DNA from: Kriegella aquimaris
GTDB taxonomy: Bacteria; Bacteroidota; Bacteroidia; Flavobacteriales; Flavobacteriaceae
Direction of reading: 5' to 3'
Assembly (NCBI RefSeq): GCF_900103215.1
Contig: NZ_FNGV01000005.1
Coordinates: 1 to 64,000 of the forward strand
DNA length: 64,000 nt
The translations under genes were made by a program, and so were the position numbers. The stretch's first letter is position 1; each line of letters starts with the position of its first letter. Below the pieces are notes generated by a model, which saw only the letters and a program-made list of their open reading frames with translations, made no database searches and had not been told where the DNA came from. Positions 17,490-26,309 of the stretch are shown one piece after another.

Positions 17490-20400
17490 TTGGATAGTTA
17501 TAATAACATACTGAATAAGCTAAAAAGCTTTACGAAGAAACATTATACGAAAATGTTGGTAAAGGGAACCTTGTTGTTCTTTGCCTTCGGTATTCTCTGC
17601 CTTTTAGTTGTTCTAGGACTGGAGTATTTTCTATGGCTCAGCTCTATGGGGCGAATGGTTTTATTTTTGATTTTTATTGGGGTGGAGGGCTTTCTGCTCT
17701 ATAATTATATTGCTGTTCCCTTATTTTATCTTTTTAGGATTAAGAGAGGGATTTCTAATAAAGATGCTTCTTTGCTGATAGGAAAGCATTTTCCAGAGGT
17801 CGGGGATAAATTGTACAATCTATTGGATTTGGCTGAAGATGAAAGTCGATCTGAACTCCTATTGGCAAGTATTGAACAGCGATCTAAAAATTTGGGTGGA
17901 GTGCCTTTTGCCAGGGCAGTCGATTTTCGGGAAAATGTACGGTATTTAAAATATCTATTGGTACCGGGTTTGGTATTTGGGTTAATTTGGATATCTGGAG
18001 ACTTGGTTTCTTTTTTCCGTTCTTTTGATCGCGTTGTACATTATGATTTGGCTTATGAACAACCCGCACCGTTTACATTTAATCTGATATCCAATGACTT
18101 GAGTGTTCTAGACAACAAATCATATACGATTCTTGTTGATACTGAGGGAGCCATTCAACCGGCATCGGTTTATATTCATATAAATGGGAAGCTTTCTTTG
18201 CTACAAGAAGCGAATGGAGTCTTTTCATATACGGTGAAACCTCCCCTTAAAAATTTTAAATTTCATTTTGTCGCTAATGATATAGCTTCGAGGGAATACG
18301 AATTGGAGGTCTTAAAAACACCGACTATTCAAGATTTTAAAATTGAGCTCGATTTTCCCGATTATACGAATAGGGCGTCAGAAATTTTAAAAGGAACAGG
18401 TAACGCCACTTTTCCTGAGGGAACCAAAGTTACTTGGAAAATTAGTGGTCAAAATACGGAAACCATTAATTTGGTTAACCGCGATACGGTTATGTCTTTT
18501 TCCATTAATGATTCCTTGTTTGAGCTGTCAAAAACATGCTATACGGATTTGCCATATGAATTGGTTACCTCAAATGATAATGTAAGGGATTATGAGCGAT
18601 TGGCATATAATTTTAATGTGATTAAAGATGGCTATCCTAAGATAAGGGTAACACAAGTTTTAGATTCGTTGAATGCAAATATATCGTACTATGCGGGAGA
18701 AGCATCAGATGATTATAAACTAAACAGTATAAAACTTGTATGTTTTCCTACTGAAGAACCAAAAAGTCGGCAGATAATAGCTTTGTCAAATAATTCCTCC
18801 AATTTCGATCAGTTTTACTACACCTTTCCCTCAGGTTTGATTTTAGATGTGAATACGGAGTATAGTTTCTATTTTCAAGCTACGGATAATGACGCTATTC
18901 GAGGCGGGAAAACTTCTAAAAGCAAAGTGTTTTCAACGTCTTTGTTGAATGAGAATCAATTGAAGAACAGGGAGCTCGAAGTGCAGCAATCCATTATTGA
19001 TAATATGGGAAATTCACTGGATAAACTTAAAGAGCAGGAAGAAATTTTAAAGGAAATCAATCAAACCCAAAAAGAGAAAAATCAGTTGAATTTTAACGAC
19101 CAGAATCAAATTAAGAATTTCCTTAAAAAGCAGCAGCAGCAGGAAAGCATGATGGAGAAGTTCAGCAAGCAATTGAAGGAAAACCTGAACAAGGTAGAAA
19201 GCAGCGATAAAGAGAATTTATTACTGCAAGAACGTTTAGAGCGTCAAGAGATTGAGGCACGTAAGAACCAAGAATTATTAGAGCAGCTCCAAAAAATAGC
19301 GGAGAAAATGGATAAAGAAGAATTGGCTAAGCGTTTAGATGAACTGGGGAAAAAGCAAAGTAATAGTGAACGAGGCCTAGAACAGTTGTTAGAATTGACA
19401 AAGCGCTATTATGTTACCGAAAAGGCAGCACAGTTGGCCAAGGACCTGCAAAAGATGGCGGAACGTCAAGAAATTCTATCTGAACTAAAAATAGGAGAAA
19501 CTTTTTCTACAAAGGAGCAAAAGAAATTGAGTTCTGATTTTGAAGAATTTTCTGAAGACATGAGGGAGTTGGAAAAGGATAATCAAGATTTAAAAAAGCC
19601 GATGGACATTAAGGGTGATTCTGAAAAAGAACAGGCCATTAAGAAAGATCAACAGGAGGCATTGGAGGAAATTAATAAGCATCAGGGTGCGGAGAATGCT
19701 TCCGATGAAGAACTGCAACAAAAGAGTGAAGACAAGGCGAAACAAAAGCAGAAATCGGCAGCAGAAAAGATGAAGGAAATGGCTGAGAAACTGGAACAAA
19801 GTTCATCTTCGGGTAGCAGCGATTCCTCTGTGGCCGAAGATGCTGAGATGTTGAGGCAGATACTAGATAACTTGATAACTTTTTCATTTAAGCAAGAGAA
19901 CCTTTACGATAGTATGGAGGGCGCTGACGCTGACATTTCCCATTTTTCGTCCACCGTTCGTCAACAACAAGAACTAAGGCGTCTCTTTGAGCACGTTGAT
20001 GATAGTCTTTTTGCCCTTTCTCTACGGCAGGCAGAACTTTCTGAGCTAGTTAACGAACAAATTACCGAAGTTTATTTCAATATTGATAAATCATTGGAAC
20101 GTATTGCCGATGGGCAGATTTACCAGGGGACTTCCAATCAAAAATATGTACTCAATGCCTCGAACACATTGGCAGATTTTTTAGCAACGATGCTCGATAA
20201 TATGCAACAGAGTATGAAAATGGGACAAGGCCAGGGTCAGAGTCAAGATTTTCAATTATCCGATATTATTAAAGGTCAGGGTGAGTTGAAAGAGAAGATG
20301 GAGGGAATGGGTCAATCTGGTAAAGGTAAGCCCAAAGATGGTGAAGGAGAGGGGGCCAATGGAAAAGGAAATAAAGAAGGTCAAGGTAATGAAGAGGGAG

Positions 20401-20963
20401 AAGGGAAGCAAGGTAAAGGTGATGACGGTGTTGTAGGTAAAGAAGGAGATGGTGAAAAAGGTAGTGGTTCAAAGAAACAAGGTGATGGGGAGGGAAGTGG
20501 TGCTTCAGAAAATCAAGAGCAAGGTCAAACAGGGCTGGGAGAGCAAGAGTTAAAAGAGATTTATGAGATTTATAAGCAGCAACAAATATTACGAGAAAAA
20601 TTGGAGCAGCAATTGAATGATATGATTAATAATTCAGACAGAAAATTGGGTGAGAAGTTGGTGCGGCAAATGGAAGATTTTCAAGACGATTTGCTAGAGA
20701 ATGGAGTTACCCCATCTGGGCTGAATAAAATTAATACTATAGCATATGAGCTTTTAAAATTGGAAAACGCGGCACTAAAACAAGGTAAGAAAAGCGAAAG
20801 GGAAAGCAATTCGAATCTCAATAGATATCAGAACTCTATTTTGGTAAAGCCTGAGCAACTAAAGAATTATCGAAACGAAGTAGAGATTTTAAATCGGGAG
20901 GGGTTACCTTTGCGCCAAAATTTTCAGAATAAAGTTAAAGAGTATTTTAAGAAAAATGATTGA
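17490..20963 (+). CDS. DUF4175-family large membrane protein with coiled-coil and low-complexity tail
   Basis: The 1,157-residue protein has two N-terminal membrane helices (about 25-75), a third near 150-172, and an extracytoplasmic region to about residue 480. A very long Glu/Lys/Gln-rich coiled coil runs from about 490 to 800, and a Gly/Lys/Glu/Gln low-complexity stretch from about 910 to 1015 (GKGKPKDGEGEG). The architecture matches DUF4175, common in Bacteroidota and of unknown function. The start is TTG 17490, since a stop lies just upstream in frame and the next ATG would cut into the first helix region. Its end overlaps ybeY by 8 bases. Confidence 0.85.
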   Translation: MDSYNNILNKLKSFTKKHYTKMLVKGTLLFFAFGILCLLVVLGLEYFLWLSSMGRMVLFLIFIGVEGFLLYNYIAVPLFYLFRIKRGISNKDASLLIGKHFPEVGDKLYNLLDLAEDESRSELLLASIEQRSKNLGGVPFARAVDFRENVRYLKYLLVPGLVFGLIWISGDLVSFFRSFDRVVHYDLAYEQPAPFTFNLISNDLSVLDNKSYTILVDTEGAIQPASVYIHINGKLSLLQEANGVFSYTVKPPLKNFKFHFVANDIASREYELEVLKTPTIQDFKIELDFPDYTNRASEILKGTGNATFPEGTKVTWKISGQNTETINLVNRDTVMSFSINDSLFELSKTCYTDLPYELVTSNDNVRDYERLAYNFNVIKDGYPKIRVTQVLDSLNANISYYAGEASDDYKLNSIKLVCFPTEEPKSRQIIALSNNSSNFDQFYYTFPSGLILDVNTEYSFYFQATDNDAIRGGKTSKSKVFSTSLLNENQLKNRELEVQQSIIDNMGNSLDKLKEQEEILKEINQTQKEKNQLNFNDQNQIKNFLKKQQQQESMMEKFSKQLKENLNKVESSDKENLLLQERLERQEIEARKNQELLEQLQKIAEKMDKEELAKRLDELGKKQSNSERGLEQLLELTKRYYVTEKAAQLAKDLQKMAERQEILSELKIGETFSTKEQKKLSSDFEEFSEDMRELEKDNQDLKKPMDIKGDSEKEQAIKKDQQEALEEINKHQGAENASDEELQQKSEDKAKQKQKSAAEKMKEMAEKLEQSSSSGSSDSSVAEDAEMLRQILDNLITFSFKQENLYDSMEGADADISHFSSTVRQQQELRRLFEHVDDSLFALSLRQAELSELVNEQITEVYFNIDKSLERIADGQIYQGTSNQKYVLNASNTLADFLATMLDNMQQSMKMGQGQGQSQDFQLSDIIKGQGELKEKMEGMGQSGKGKPKDGEGEGANGKGNKEGQGNEEGEGKQGKGDDGVVGKEGDGEKGSGSKKQGDGEGSGASENQEQGQTGLGEQELKEIYEIYKQQQILREKLEQQLNDMINNSDRKLGEKLVRQMEDFQDDLLENGVTPSGLNKINTIAYELLKLENAALKQGKKSERESNSNLNRYQNSILVKPEQLKNYRNEVEILNREGLPLRQNFQNKVKEYFKKND

Positions 20964-21375
20964 GTATCATTACGAAGTAGATTTTGTATTGAAAAGAGAA
21001 ACCGACTTTTCCGAGTGGATAAGTAGGATACTGGAGTCAGAGGGCGCTATTTTAGGTCATTTGAATTATATTTTTTGTTCTGATGATTATTTGCTGCAAA
21101 TGAATCGACAGTATTTATCACATGACACTTTTACAGATATTTTAACGTTTGACTATTCTGATGGTGGGAGTATCACTGGGGATGTTTTTATTTCGTTAGA
21201 TAGGGTGCGGGAGAATGCCGCATCTTTTGGGCAAGGTTTTGATGTTGAAATGCTACGGGTGATGTCTCATGGCATACTTCACCTTTTGGGTTATGGCGAT
21301 AAGACAGTAGATGAAAGCAAGCGAATGCGTTTAAAAGAAGAAGAAAAAATTGAATTGTTCCACGTGGAACAATAA
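20956..21375 (+). CDS. ybeY: Endoribonuclease YbeY, rRNA maturation factor
   Basis: YbeY is a metal-dependent RNase acting in 16S rRNA 3'-end maturation and ribosome quality control. The 139-residue protein carries the core motif MSHGILHLLGYGDKT, which aligns with HGxLHLxGYDH. The third metal ligand of the usual motif is not a histidine here, as I recall for other Bacteroidota YbeY proteins. It overlaps the upstream gene by 8 bases, indicating translational coupling. The last codons (FHVEQ) are built from a parS-like palindrome. Confidence 0.9.
   Translation: MIEYHYEVDFVLKRETDFSEWISRILESEGAILGHLNYIFCSDDYLLQMNRQYLSHDTFTDILTFDYSDGGSITGDVFISLDRVRENAASFGQGFDVEMLRVMSHGILHLLGYGDKTVDESKRMRLKEEEKIELFHVEQ
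21354..21373. promoter_or_regulatory. parS-like centromere site 1
   Basis: A perfect 20-bp palindrome contains the 16-bp core TGTTCCACGTGGAACA (21356-21371). This core matches known ParB-binding parS sites (consensus TGTTtCACGTGaAACA; the CC/GG form occurs in Pseudomonas). It overlaps the last codons and stop of ybeY. A second identical core lies at 23357-23372. parA and parB are not in the window. Confidence 0.85.
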
Positions 21376-21480
21376 ATATTTGGCGTAGACGTTACAGGCT
21401 CGAATTTTTCAATTTTATAAAAGCAGTTAATATTTTCTTTGTGGGAAGTCCCATTGAATATCAATAAAAATTTAAGGAAT

Positions 21481-23349
21481 ATGTTCGCAGATGAATATGA
21501 TGTAATAGTAGTTGGGGGTGGACATGCTGGGGCTGAAGCTGCGGCTGCAGCGGCCAATATGGGGTCAAGAACTTTGTTGGTAACAATGAACTTGCAGAAT
21601 ATTGGTCAAATGTCTTGCAATCCCGCGATGGGCGGAATTGCCAAAGGGCAAATAGTAAGAGAAATTGATGCGCTCGGTGGGTATAGTGGAATCGTAACCG
21701 ATAAATCTGCCATTCAATTTAAAATGCTGAACAAATCCAAGGGGCCTGCGATGTGGAGCCCACGTGCTCAAAATGATCGGATGAGGTTTGCTGAAGAGTG
21801 GCGTTTGGCGCTAGAGAATACTCCAAAAGTCGATTTTTATCAAGAGATGGTGAGTGGACTGCTTGTGGAGAACGGTAAGGTGGCCGGGGTTAAAACCTCC
21901 CTAGGAATTGAGATTAAATCAAAGGCTGTTATTTTGACGAACGGTACTTTTTTAAATGGTCTTATCCATATCGGAGATCGGCAATTAGGTGGTGGTCGTG
22001 CCGGAGAGAAGGCCTCGACCGGAATTACGGAACAGTTGGTTGAACTAGGTTTTGATAGTGGTCGAATGAAGACGGGAACACCGCCAAGAGTAGATGGCCG
22101 TTCATTGGATTATTCGGTTATGATTCCCCAGCCTGGGGATGAAATTCCAGAGAAGTTTTCTTATTTAGATACCGCTGCTTTAAGTGTTCAACGTGATTGT
22201 CATATGACACATACGAGTGCTTTAGTGCACGATGTATTGCGAGAGGGGTTTGACCGTTCACCTATGTTCAATGGTCGAATAAAGAGTATAGGGCCTAGAT
22301 ATTGCCCGTCAATAGAGGACAAGATTAATCGCTTTGCCGATAAGGATAGTCACCAGCTTTTTGTTGAACCTGAAGGTTGGAAAACAGTGGAGGTGTACGT
22401 CAATGGATTTTCAACTTCGTTGCCAGAGGATGTACAATTTAAAGCGTTGAGATCGGTGAAGGGTTTTGAAAAGGTGAAATTTTTTAGACCTGGCTATGCC
22501 ATAGAGTACGATTATTTTCCGCCCACCCAATTAAAACATACATTGGAAACTAAGTTGGTAGAAAACTTATATTTCGCAGGGCAAATTAACGGAACTACGG
22601 GTTATGAAGAGGCCGCATCACAAGGGCTGATGGCGGGTATAAATGCGCATCAAAAAATACAGGGCTTAGACCCATTTATTTTACAAAGGGATGAAGCCTA
22701 TATCGGTGTTTTAATAGACGATCTTATTACGAAAGGTACTGAAGAGCCCTATCGAATGTTTACTTCCCGGGCTGAGTATCGAACGTTACTTCGTCAAGAT
22801 AATGCCGACTTGAGACTAACTCCTAAAAGTTTTGCCATAGGGTTGGCTAAAGAAGAGAGGCTCCGAAAGATGGAGGATAAGGAGCGTAAGTCAAAGGCTT
22901 TTGTTAAATTTTTTAAGGACACAAGTGTTTTGCCTTCTGACATTAATCCCATTTTAGAAGGTTTGAATTCATCACTGGTCAAGCAATCCGATAAAATGTT
23001 CAAAGTGTTTTCTAGACCGAAAGTTTCTATGGATCACATGCTTCAATTGGAATCTGTTTCCGGTTTTGTGAAAGACAACAACCTTGGCCGAGAGGTTTTG
23101 GAACAAGCGGAGATTCAGGTTAAATACGCGGGTTATATTGAAAAGGAAAAAAACAATGCAGACAAGTTGCAACGATTGGAAAATGTTAAGATTCCTGACG
23201 ACTTTGATTATTCGAAGTTGAAGTCCTTGTCGTTTGAAGCAAGGGAAAAATTGGCGTCAATACGACCGGTAACCATTGCCCAGGCAGCTAGGGTAAGTGG
23301 TGTCAATCCTTCCGATATTAGTGTTTTGCTGGTTTTTTTAGGGAGGTGA
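21481..23349 (+). CDS. mnmG: tRNA uridine-5-carboxymethylaminomethyl(34) synthesis enzyme MnmG (GidA)
   Basis: MnmG is the FAD enzyme that, with MnmE, modifies U34 of certain tRNAs. The 622-residue protein shows the FAD-binding GGGHAGAEAA at residues 11-20, CNPAMGGIAKGQ near 48, GTTGYEEAASQG near 380, and a C-terminal MnmE/tRNA-binding domain. Start ATG 21481 (MFADEYDVIVVGGG) gives the normal length. An in-frame TTG at 21439 would add 14 atypical residues. The gene is flanked by two parS-like sites, and gidA is often near parAB and the origin in bacteria. Confidence 0.96.
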   Translation: MFADEYDVIVVGGGHAGAEAAAAAANMGSRTLLVTMNLQNIGQMSCNPAMGGIAKGQIVREIDALGGYSGIVTDKSAIQFKMLNKSKGPAMWSPRAQNDRMRFAEEWRLALENTPKVDFYQEMVSGLLVENGKVAGVKTSLGIEIKSKAVILTNGTFLNGLIHIGDRQLGGGRAGEKASTGITEQLVELGFDSGRMKTGTPPRVDGRSLDYSVMIPQPGDEIPEKFSYLDTAALSVQRDCHMTHTSALVHDVLREGFDRSPMFNGRIKSIGPRYCPSIEDKINRFADKDSHQLFVEPEGWKTVEVYVNGFSTSLPEDVQFKALRSVKGFEKVKFFRPGYAIEYDYFPPTQLKHTLETKLVENLYFAGQINGTTGYEEAASQGLMAGINAHQKIQGLDPFILQRDEAYIGVLIDDLITKGTEEPYRMFTSRAEYRTLLRQDNADLRLTPKSFAIGLAKEERLRKMEDKERKSKAFVKFFKDTSVLPSDINPILEGLNSSLVKQSDKMFKVFSRPKVSMDHMLQLESVSGFVKDNNLGREVLEQAEIQVKYAGYIEKEKNNADKLQRLENVKIPDDFDYSKLKSLSFEAREKLASIRPVTIAQAARVSGVNPSDISVLLVFLGR

Positions 23350-23356
23350 TTCGGCG

Positions 23357-23372
23357 TGTTCCACGTGGAACA
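23357..23372. promoter_or_regulatory. parS-like centromere site 2
   Basis: TGTTCCACGTGGAACA, a perfect 16-bp palindrome, lies 7 bases after the mnmG stop and is identical to the core of the site at 21356-21371. Two identical 16-bp sites 2.0 kb apart are very unlikely by chance and fit a ParB loading cluster. Confidence 0.85.
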
Positions 23373-23581
23373 TCTTGAGTTTTTAACCGTTTAGAAGTGC
23401 ATTTTCTATGCTCGAATAGCTTTTAGAGGCTGGCTATTTCCTTTTGAAAGGCACATTGTAAGGTGTATGTGGAGAATGGTTATTTTTTGTGATGTGCCTT
23501 TCCGTCACATTTCTTTCCCGGGTTAGCTGAAAATGGTGTGATTTTTGATATTCCTGTTTCAAAGTGTCAATCCAATTTCGA

Positions 23582-24145
23582 ATGCGTTACATAATTGCTG
23601 CCATTGGTTTATTTTTTTTAATGCATTCTTTCTGCTCATGTATTCCTGTGCGCATCGCACCTAGCATCGGAGATTATAAGTTGGTTAAGGGTAAGAAGTT
23701 CAAGCGAAGTTTGTCAAGGCGGCAAATTTTTATCTTCAATGACCCAAAGCCCTCAAATCACTTTTACGATTATGTGAATACTAAATTTCAGCTTGACGGC
23801 GAAAATGTGTATGACGATGTACCGTTTGTAATAGATGGAGGGCAATATTTTTTTGCGTTTTATGAGGTTGAAATTTCTGATAAGACCTTAAATTTGGTTC
23901 CAGGGTTAACTAACGCCATCGCGAATAAGCTTATTAAAAGTGAAGATGAAGAGAAACATTTTAACGGTCAAGAACTGATAAGGAAGGAAAACTGGTATAT
24001 TGCTATGGAGGTTTATTCAGATACGGAAAAAGATTGTCTGAATGCGAATTCACTTTCTAGAGAAGTAGTTTTGAAGTATCTTTCGACACTAAAAAAAGAG
24101 TACCTCGCTACCCACAATTACAATGAAGTTATATTTAAAAACTAA
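23582..24145 (+). CDS. Hypothetical lipoprotein
   Basis: From ATG 23582 the protein has 187 residues. The N-terminus MRYIIAAIGLFFLMHSFCSC is a lipoprotein-type signal with the likely lipidated cysteine in FCSC at residue 20. The rest is soluble, with no motif I recognise. An upstream GTG (23564) would only lengthen the signal. It overlaps the following methyltransferase gene by 23 bases, so the two are probably co-translated. Function unknown. Confidence 0.7.
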   Translation: MRYIIAAIGLFFLMHSFCSCIPVRIAPSIGDYKLVKGKKFKRSLSRRQIFIFNDPKPSNHFYDYVNTKFQLDGENVYDDVPFVIDGGQYFFAFYEVEISDKTLNLVPGLTNAIANKLIKSEDEEKHFNGQELIRKENWYIAMEVYSDTEKDCLNANSLSREVVLKYLSTLKKEYLATHNYNEVIFKN

Positions 24146-24950
24146 GGACTATTCCGTAAGCCAAGAAGAATTTGGGCTTGTGCAGCATCCTGAGTTGGAA
24201 ATGCTAATTACCAAACCTCAGCCAAAGGAGATAGATCGATACTATCAAAGTGAAAATTACATTTCTCATTCCGATTCCAAAAAATCCCTACTCGATAAAA
24301 TGTATCAATTCGTGAAAAGGGTTACTTTATTCCAGAAGGTTAAATTGGTGGATCGATATGTTCAAGATGATAAATCCATTTTAGATATTGGTGCAGGAAC
24401 TGGAGATTTTTTGTTTGCTGCGGCACAGAAGGGATGGACTATATCAGGAGTAGAGCCTAACTCAGAAGCCAGGAATAGGGCATTTCAAAAATCGGTCGCT
24501 TTATCCCCAGATTTAGAATCTCTAATGCATCGAAAATACAAAGTAATCACCTTATGGCATGTGTTGGAGCATTTGCCCGATCTTGAGAACCAAATTTTAA
24601 AAATGATATCGCTGCTGGAGGAAAGAGGGGCTTTGGTCATTGCCGTGCCTAACTTTAATTCCTATGATGCAAAACATTACAAAGAATCATGGGCGGCCTA
24701 TGATGTTCCTAGACATCTTTGGCATTTCTCCAGAACGGCAATTAAAAAACTATTCCATAAATATGGAATGGAGGTAGTCGAAACTCGACCGATGATTTTT
24801 GATGCATTCTATGTAGCACTCTTGTCAGAGAAATACAAAACAGGCAAGACAAATTATTTAAGAGCTTTTCAAGTTGGACTTCGTTCGAACATCAGTGCCT
24901 GGACGACCAAAGAGTATTCATCACTGATTTACGTGCTTAAAAAAGCTTAA
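24123..24950 (+). CDS. Class I SAM-dependent methyltransferase
   Basis: This 275-residue Methyltransf_23-type protein has motif I at SILDIGAGTGDFL (about residues 88-100), the acidic loop after GVEPN near 118, and WHVLEHLPD near 146. The N-terminal part (QHPELEMLITKPQPKEIDRYYQSENYISH) is typical of family members acting on small molecules or glycans. The substrate cannot be deduced. It overlaps the lipoprotein gene by 23 bases. Confidence 0.87.
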   Translation: MKLYLKTKDYSVSQEEFGLVQHPELEMLITKPQPKEIDRYYQSENYISHSDSKKSLLDKMYQFVKRVTLFQKVKLVDRYVQDDKSILDIGAGTGDFLFAAAQKGWTISGVEPNSEARNRAFQKSVALSPDLESLMHRKYKVITLWHVLEHLPDLENQILKMISLLEERGALVIAVPNFNSYDAKHYKESWAAYDVPRHLWHFSRTAIKKLFHKYGMEVVETRPMIFDAFYVALLSEKYKTGKTNYLRAFQVGLRSNISAWTTKEYSSLIYVLKKA

Positions 24951-24969
24951 TTACTCATTTTAACGAGTT

Positions 24970-24992
24970 CTAAGCGCCTTTGAGCGCCTTAG
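24970..24992 (+). terminator. Possible hairpin after the methyltransferase gene
   Basis: CTAAGCGC (24970-24977) can pair with GCGCCTTAG (24984-24992) with one bulged base, 20 bases after the stop. There is no T-run, so termination is uncertain. Confidence 0.25.
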
Positions 24993-25186
24993 ATGGCACG
25001 TAGCCCGTAAAAAACGTGATTGTCAATTAGAGATGGTTTTTCGAAGCCCTTTTCGATAGAGTAAACCGATGAGATAATGTTTATAGTATAAAAATTGCCT
25101 ATAGCGCTACATTTTAGAATAATTGGATAGATTAGCCCTCTTTAGATTAAAACGAATCGTTTAGTATCAATTCCAAAAAGCTTTCC

Positions 25187-25194
25187 TATTTTTG
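25187..25194 (+). promoter_or_regulatory. -7 promoter box for the OmpH-like gene
   Basis: TATTTTTG is a full match to TAnnTTTG, 48 bases before ATG 25243. A weak upstream partner TTAG lies at 25161-25164, 22 bases away. Confidence 0.55.
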
Positions 25195-25242
25195 CGCCAC
25201 AAAAAACGGATTTCCATAATTAGGAAATAAAAAAACAAAAAC

Positions 25243-25749
25243 ATGAAAAAATTATTTTTGGCCCTGATGGTCTTAGGGATACTTTCTTGTGAGCAAAGTA
25301 AAATCGGTTATGTGGACAATTTAAAACTGATGGACGATTATCAAGAAAAAATTGATGTAGAGGCTAAATTTAAGGTCAAGGCAGATGCATTGGCGAAAAA
25401 ACGTGATAGTATTTCGCAAGCTTTTCAAATGGAGGCTCAGGCATTTCAGGCAAAAGCTCAGAAAATGTCACAACAGAAAGCCCAAGAAGAGTATGGTGAA
25501 ATGCAGCAGCGTGGTCAGCAAATCGGGCAACAATTGCAAATGCAAGACCAACAATTACAAGCTGAAGGTCAGGTTCAAATGGATAGTATCGTTAGTAAGG
25601 TGAAAAGTGAGATTACAGCTTACGGAAAAGCAAATGGCTATACTTACATTCTTGGCGGCGGAGATGGCGGCAGCGTACTTTATGGTACAGATGCCAATGA
25701 TCTTACCGACGAAATTGTCAAAATATTAAATGACAAGTATAAAAAATAA
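25243..25749 (+). CDS. OmpH/Skp-family periplasmic chaperone (lipoprotein)
   Basis: The 168-residue protein has a lipoprotein signal (LGILSC, Cys near residue 16), then GYVDNLKLMDDYQ and a Gln/Lys/Ala-rich coiled-coil hairpin (about 40-120). It ends with GYTYILGGGDGGSVLYGTDA, the conserved end of OmpH/Skp proteins. These chaperones hold unfolded outer-membrane proteins. Lipid anchoring is unlike E. coli Skp but is seen in Bacteroidota. It is monocistronic, with its own promoter box and a strong terminator. Confidence 0.87.
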   Translation: MKKLFLALMVLGILSCEQSKIGYVDNLKLMDDYQEKIDVEAKFKVKADALAKKRDSISQAFQMEAQAFQAKAQKMSQQKAQEEYGEMQQRGQQIGQQLQMQDQQLQAEGQVQMDSIVSKVKSEITAYGKANGYTYILGGGDGGSVLYGTDANDLTDEIVKILNDKYKK

Positions 25750-25770
25750 AACGATTTCCGAGTTTAAATT

Positions 25771-25805
25771 AAAAAGCCACGATTCTAAAAGAATCGTGGC
25801 TTTTT
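25771..25805. terminator. Bidirectional intrinsic terminator
   Basis: AAAAAGCCACGATTC pairs with GAATCGTGGCTTTTT across a 5-base loop (15-bp perfect stem). It serves the OmpH-like gene and the convergent DoxX-like gene. Confidence 0.92.
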
Positions 25806-25808
25806 AAT

Positions 25809-26207
25809 TTATAACTGTAGAATATACACTAACAAAATAGCAGGAATAAAGTAGACTGCTATAGTCTTGGCACCTTCATAATCTTTTACCATTCGTTGGC
25901 CAAATAGCAGCATCAATAGTGATAAGCATGATAATATGGCTCCGTATAGTGCAATTGAACTCTTGCCCATAATCACAATTTGATAAAGTCCGACAGCACA
26001 TAAAATGCCGGCAGCCATTTCTGATAAGAGTACAGTGCCCAACAAAAAAGGCACAATGTTACCCAGGGGTGATTCTTCGAAATGCTCTTTCAGCCAAGTA
26101 AGGTTACCGTTCCAATCAAATATTTTATCAATTCCACTCTGTAAAAAAGTTATTATTAGAAATAGAAGCAAAAGAATTTCAGTGGCTTTGCTAAGCAAAT
26201 TTTCCAT
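25809..26207 (-). CDS. DoxX-like small membrane protein
   Basis: This 132-residue protein has four predicted membrane helices (about 8-25, 50-70, 77-100, 112-131). The N-terminal pattern LLLLFLIITFLQSGIDKIFDW and the short charged loop resemble DoxX/DoxD-like families. Its role is unknown. It sits between a terminator and holB, transcribed in the same direction as holB with a 100-base gap. Confidence 0.65.
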   Translation of the reverse strand: MENLLSKATEILLLLFLIITFLQSGIDKIFDWNGNLTWLKEHFEESPLGNIVPFLLGTVLLSEMAAGILCAVGLYQIVIMGKSSIALYGAILSCLSLLMLLFGQRMVKDYEGAKTIAVYFIPAILLVYILQL

Positions 26208-26309
26208 ATAATTTATTTTTGGTTGGTACTATTTGGCCAATGTATGATGGCTGAAATAGTTGTCTAATATGATTTTAGTATCAAGTAATTTTCAGAAATA
26301 TGCTAAATT

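Noticed and set aside
21757-21770. A third CACGTG within mnmG as another parS
   Set aside because: Only the central 6 bp (21761-21766) are symmetric; the flanks do not match the parS arms.
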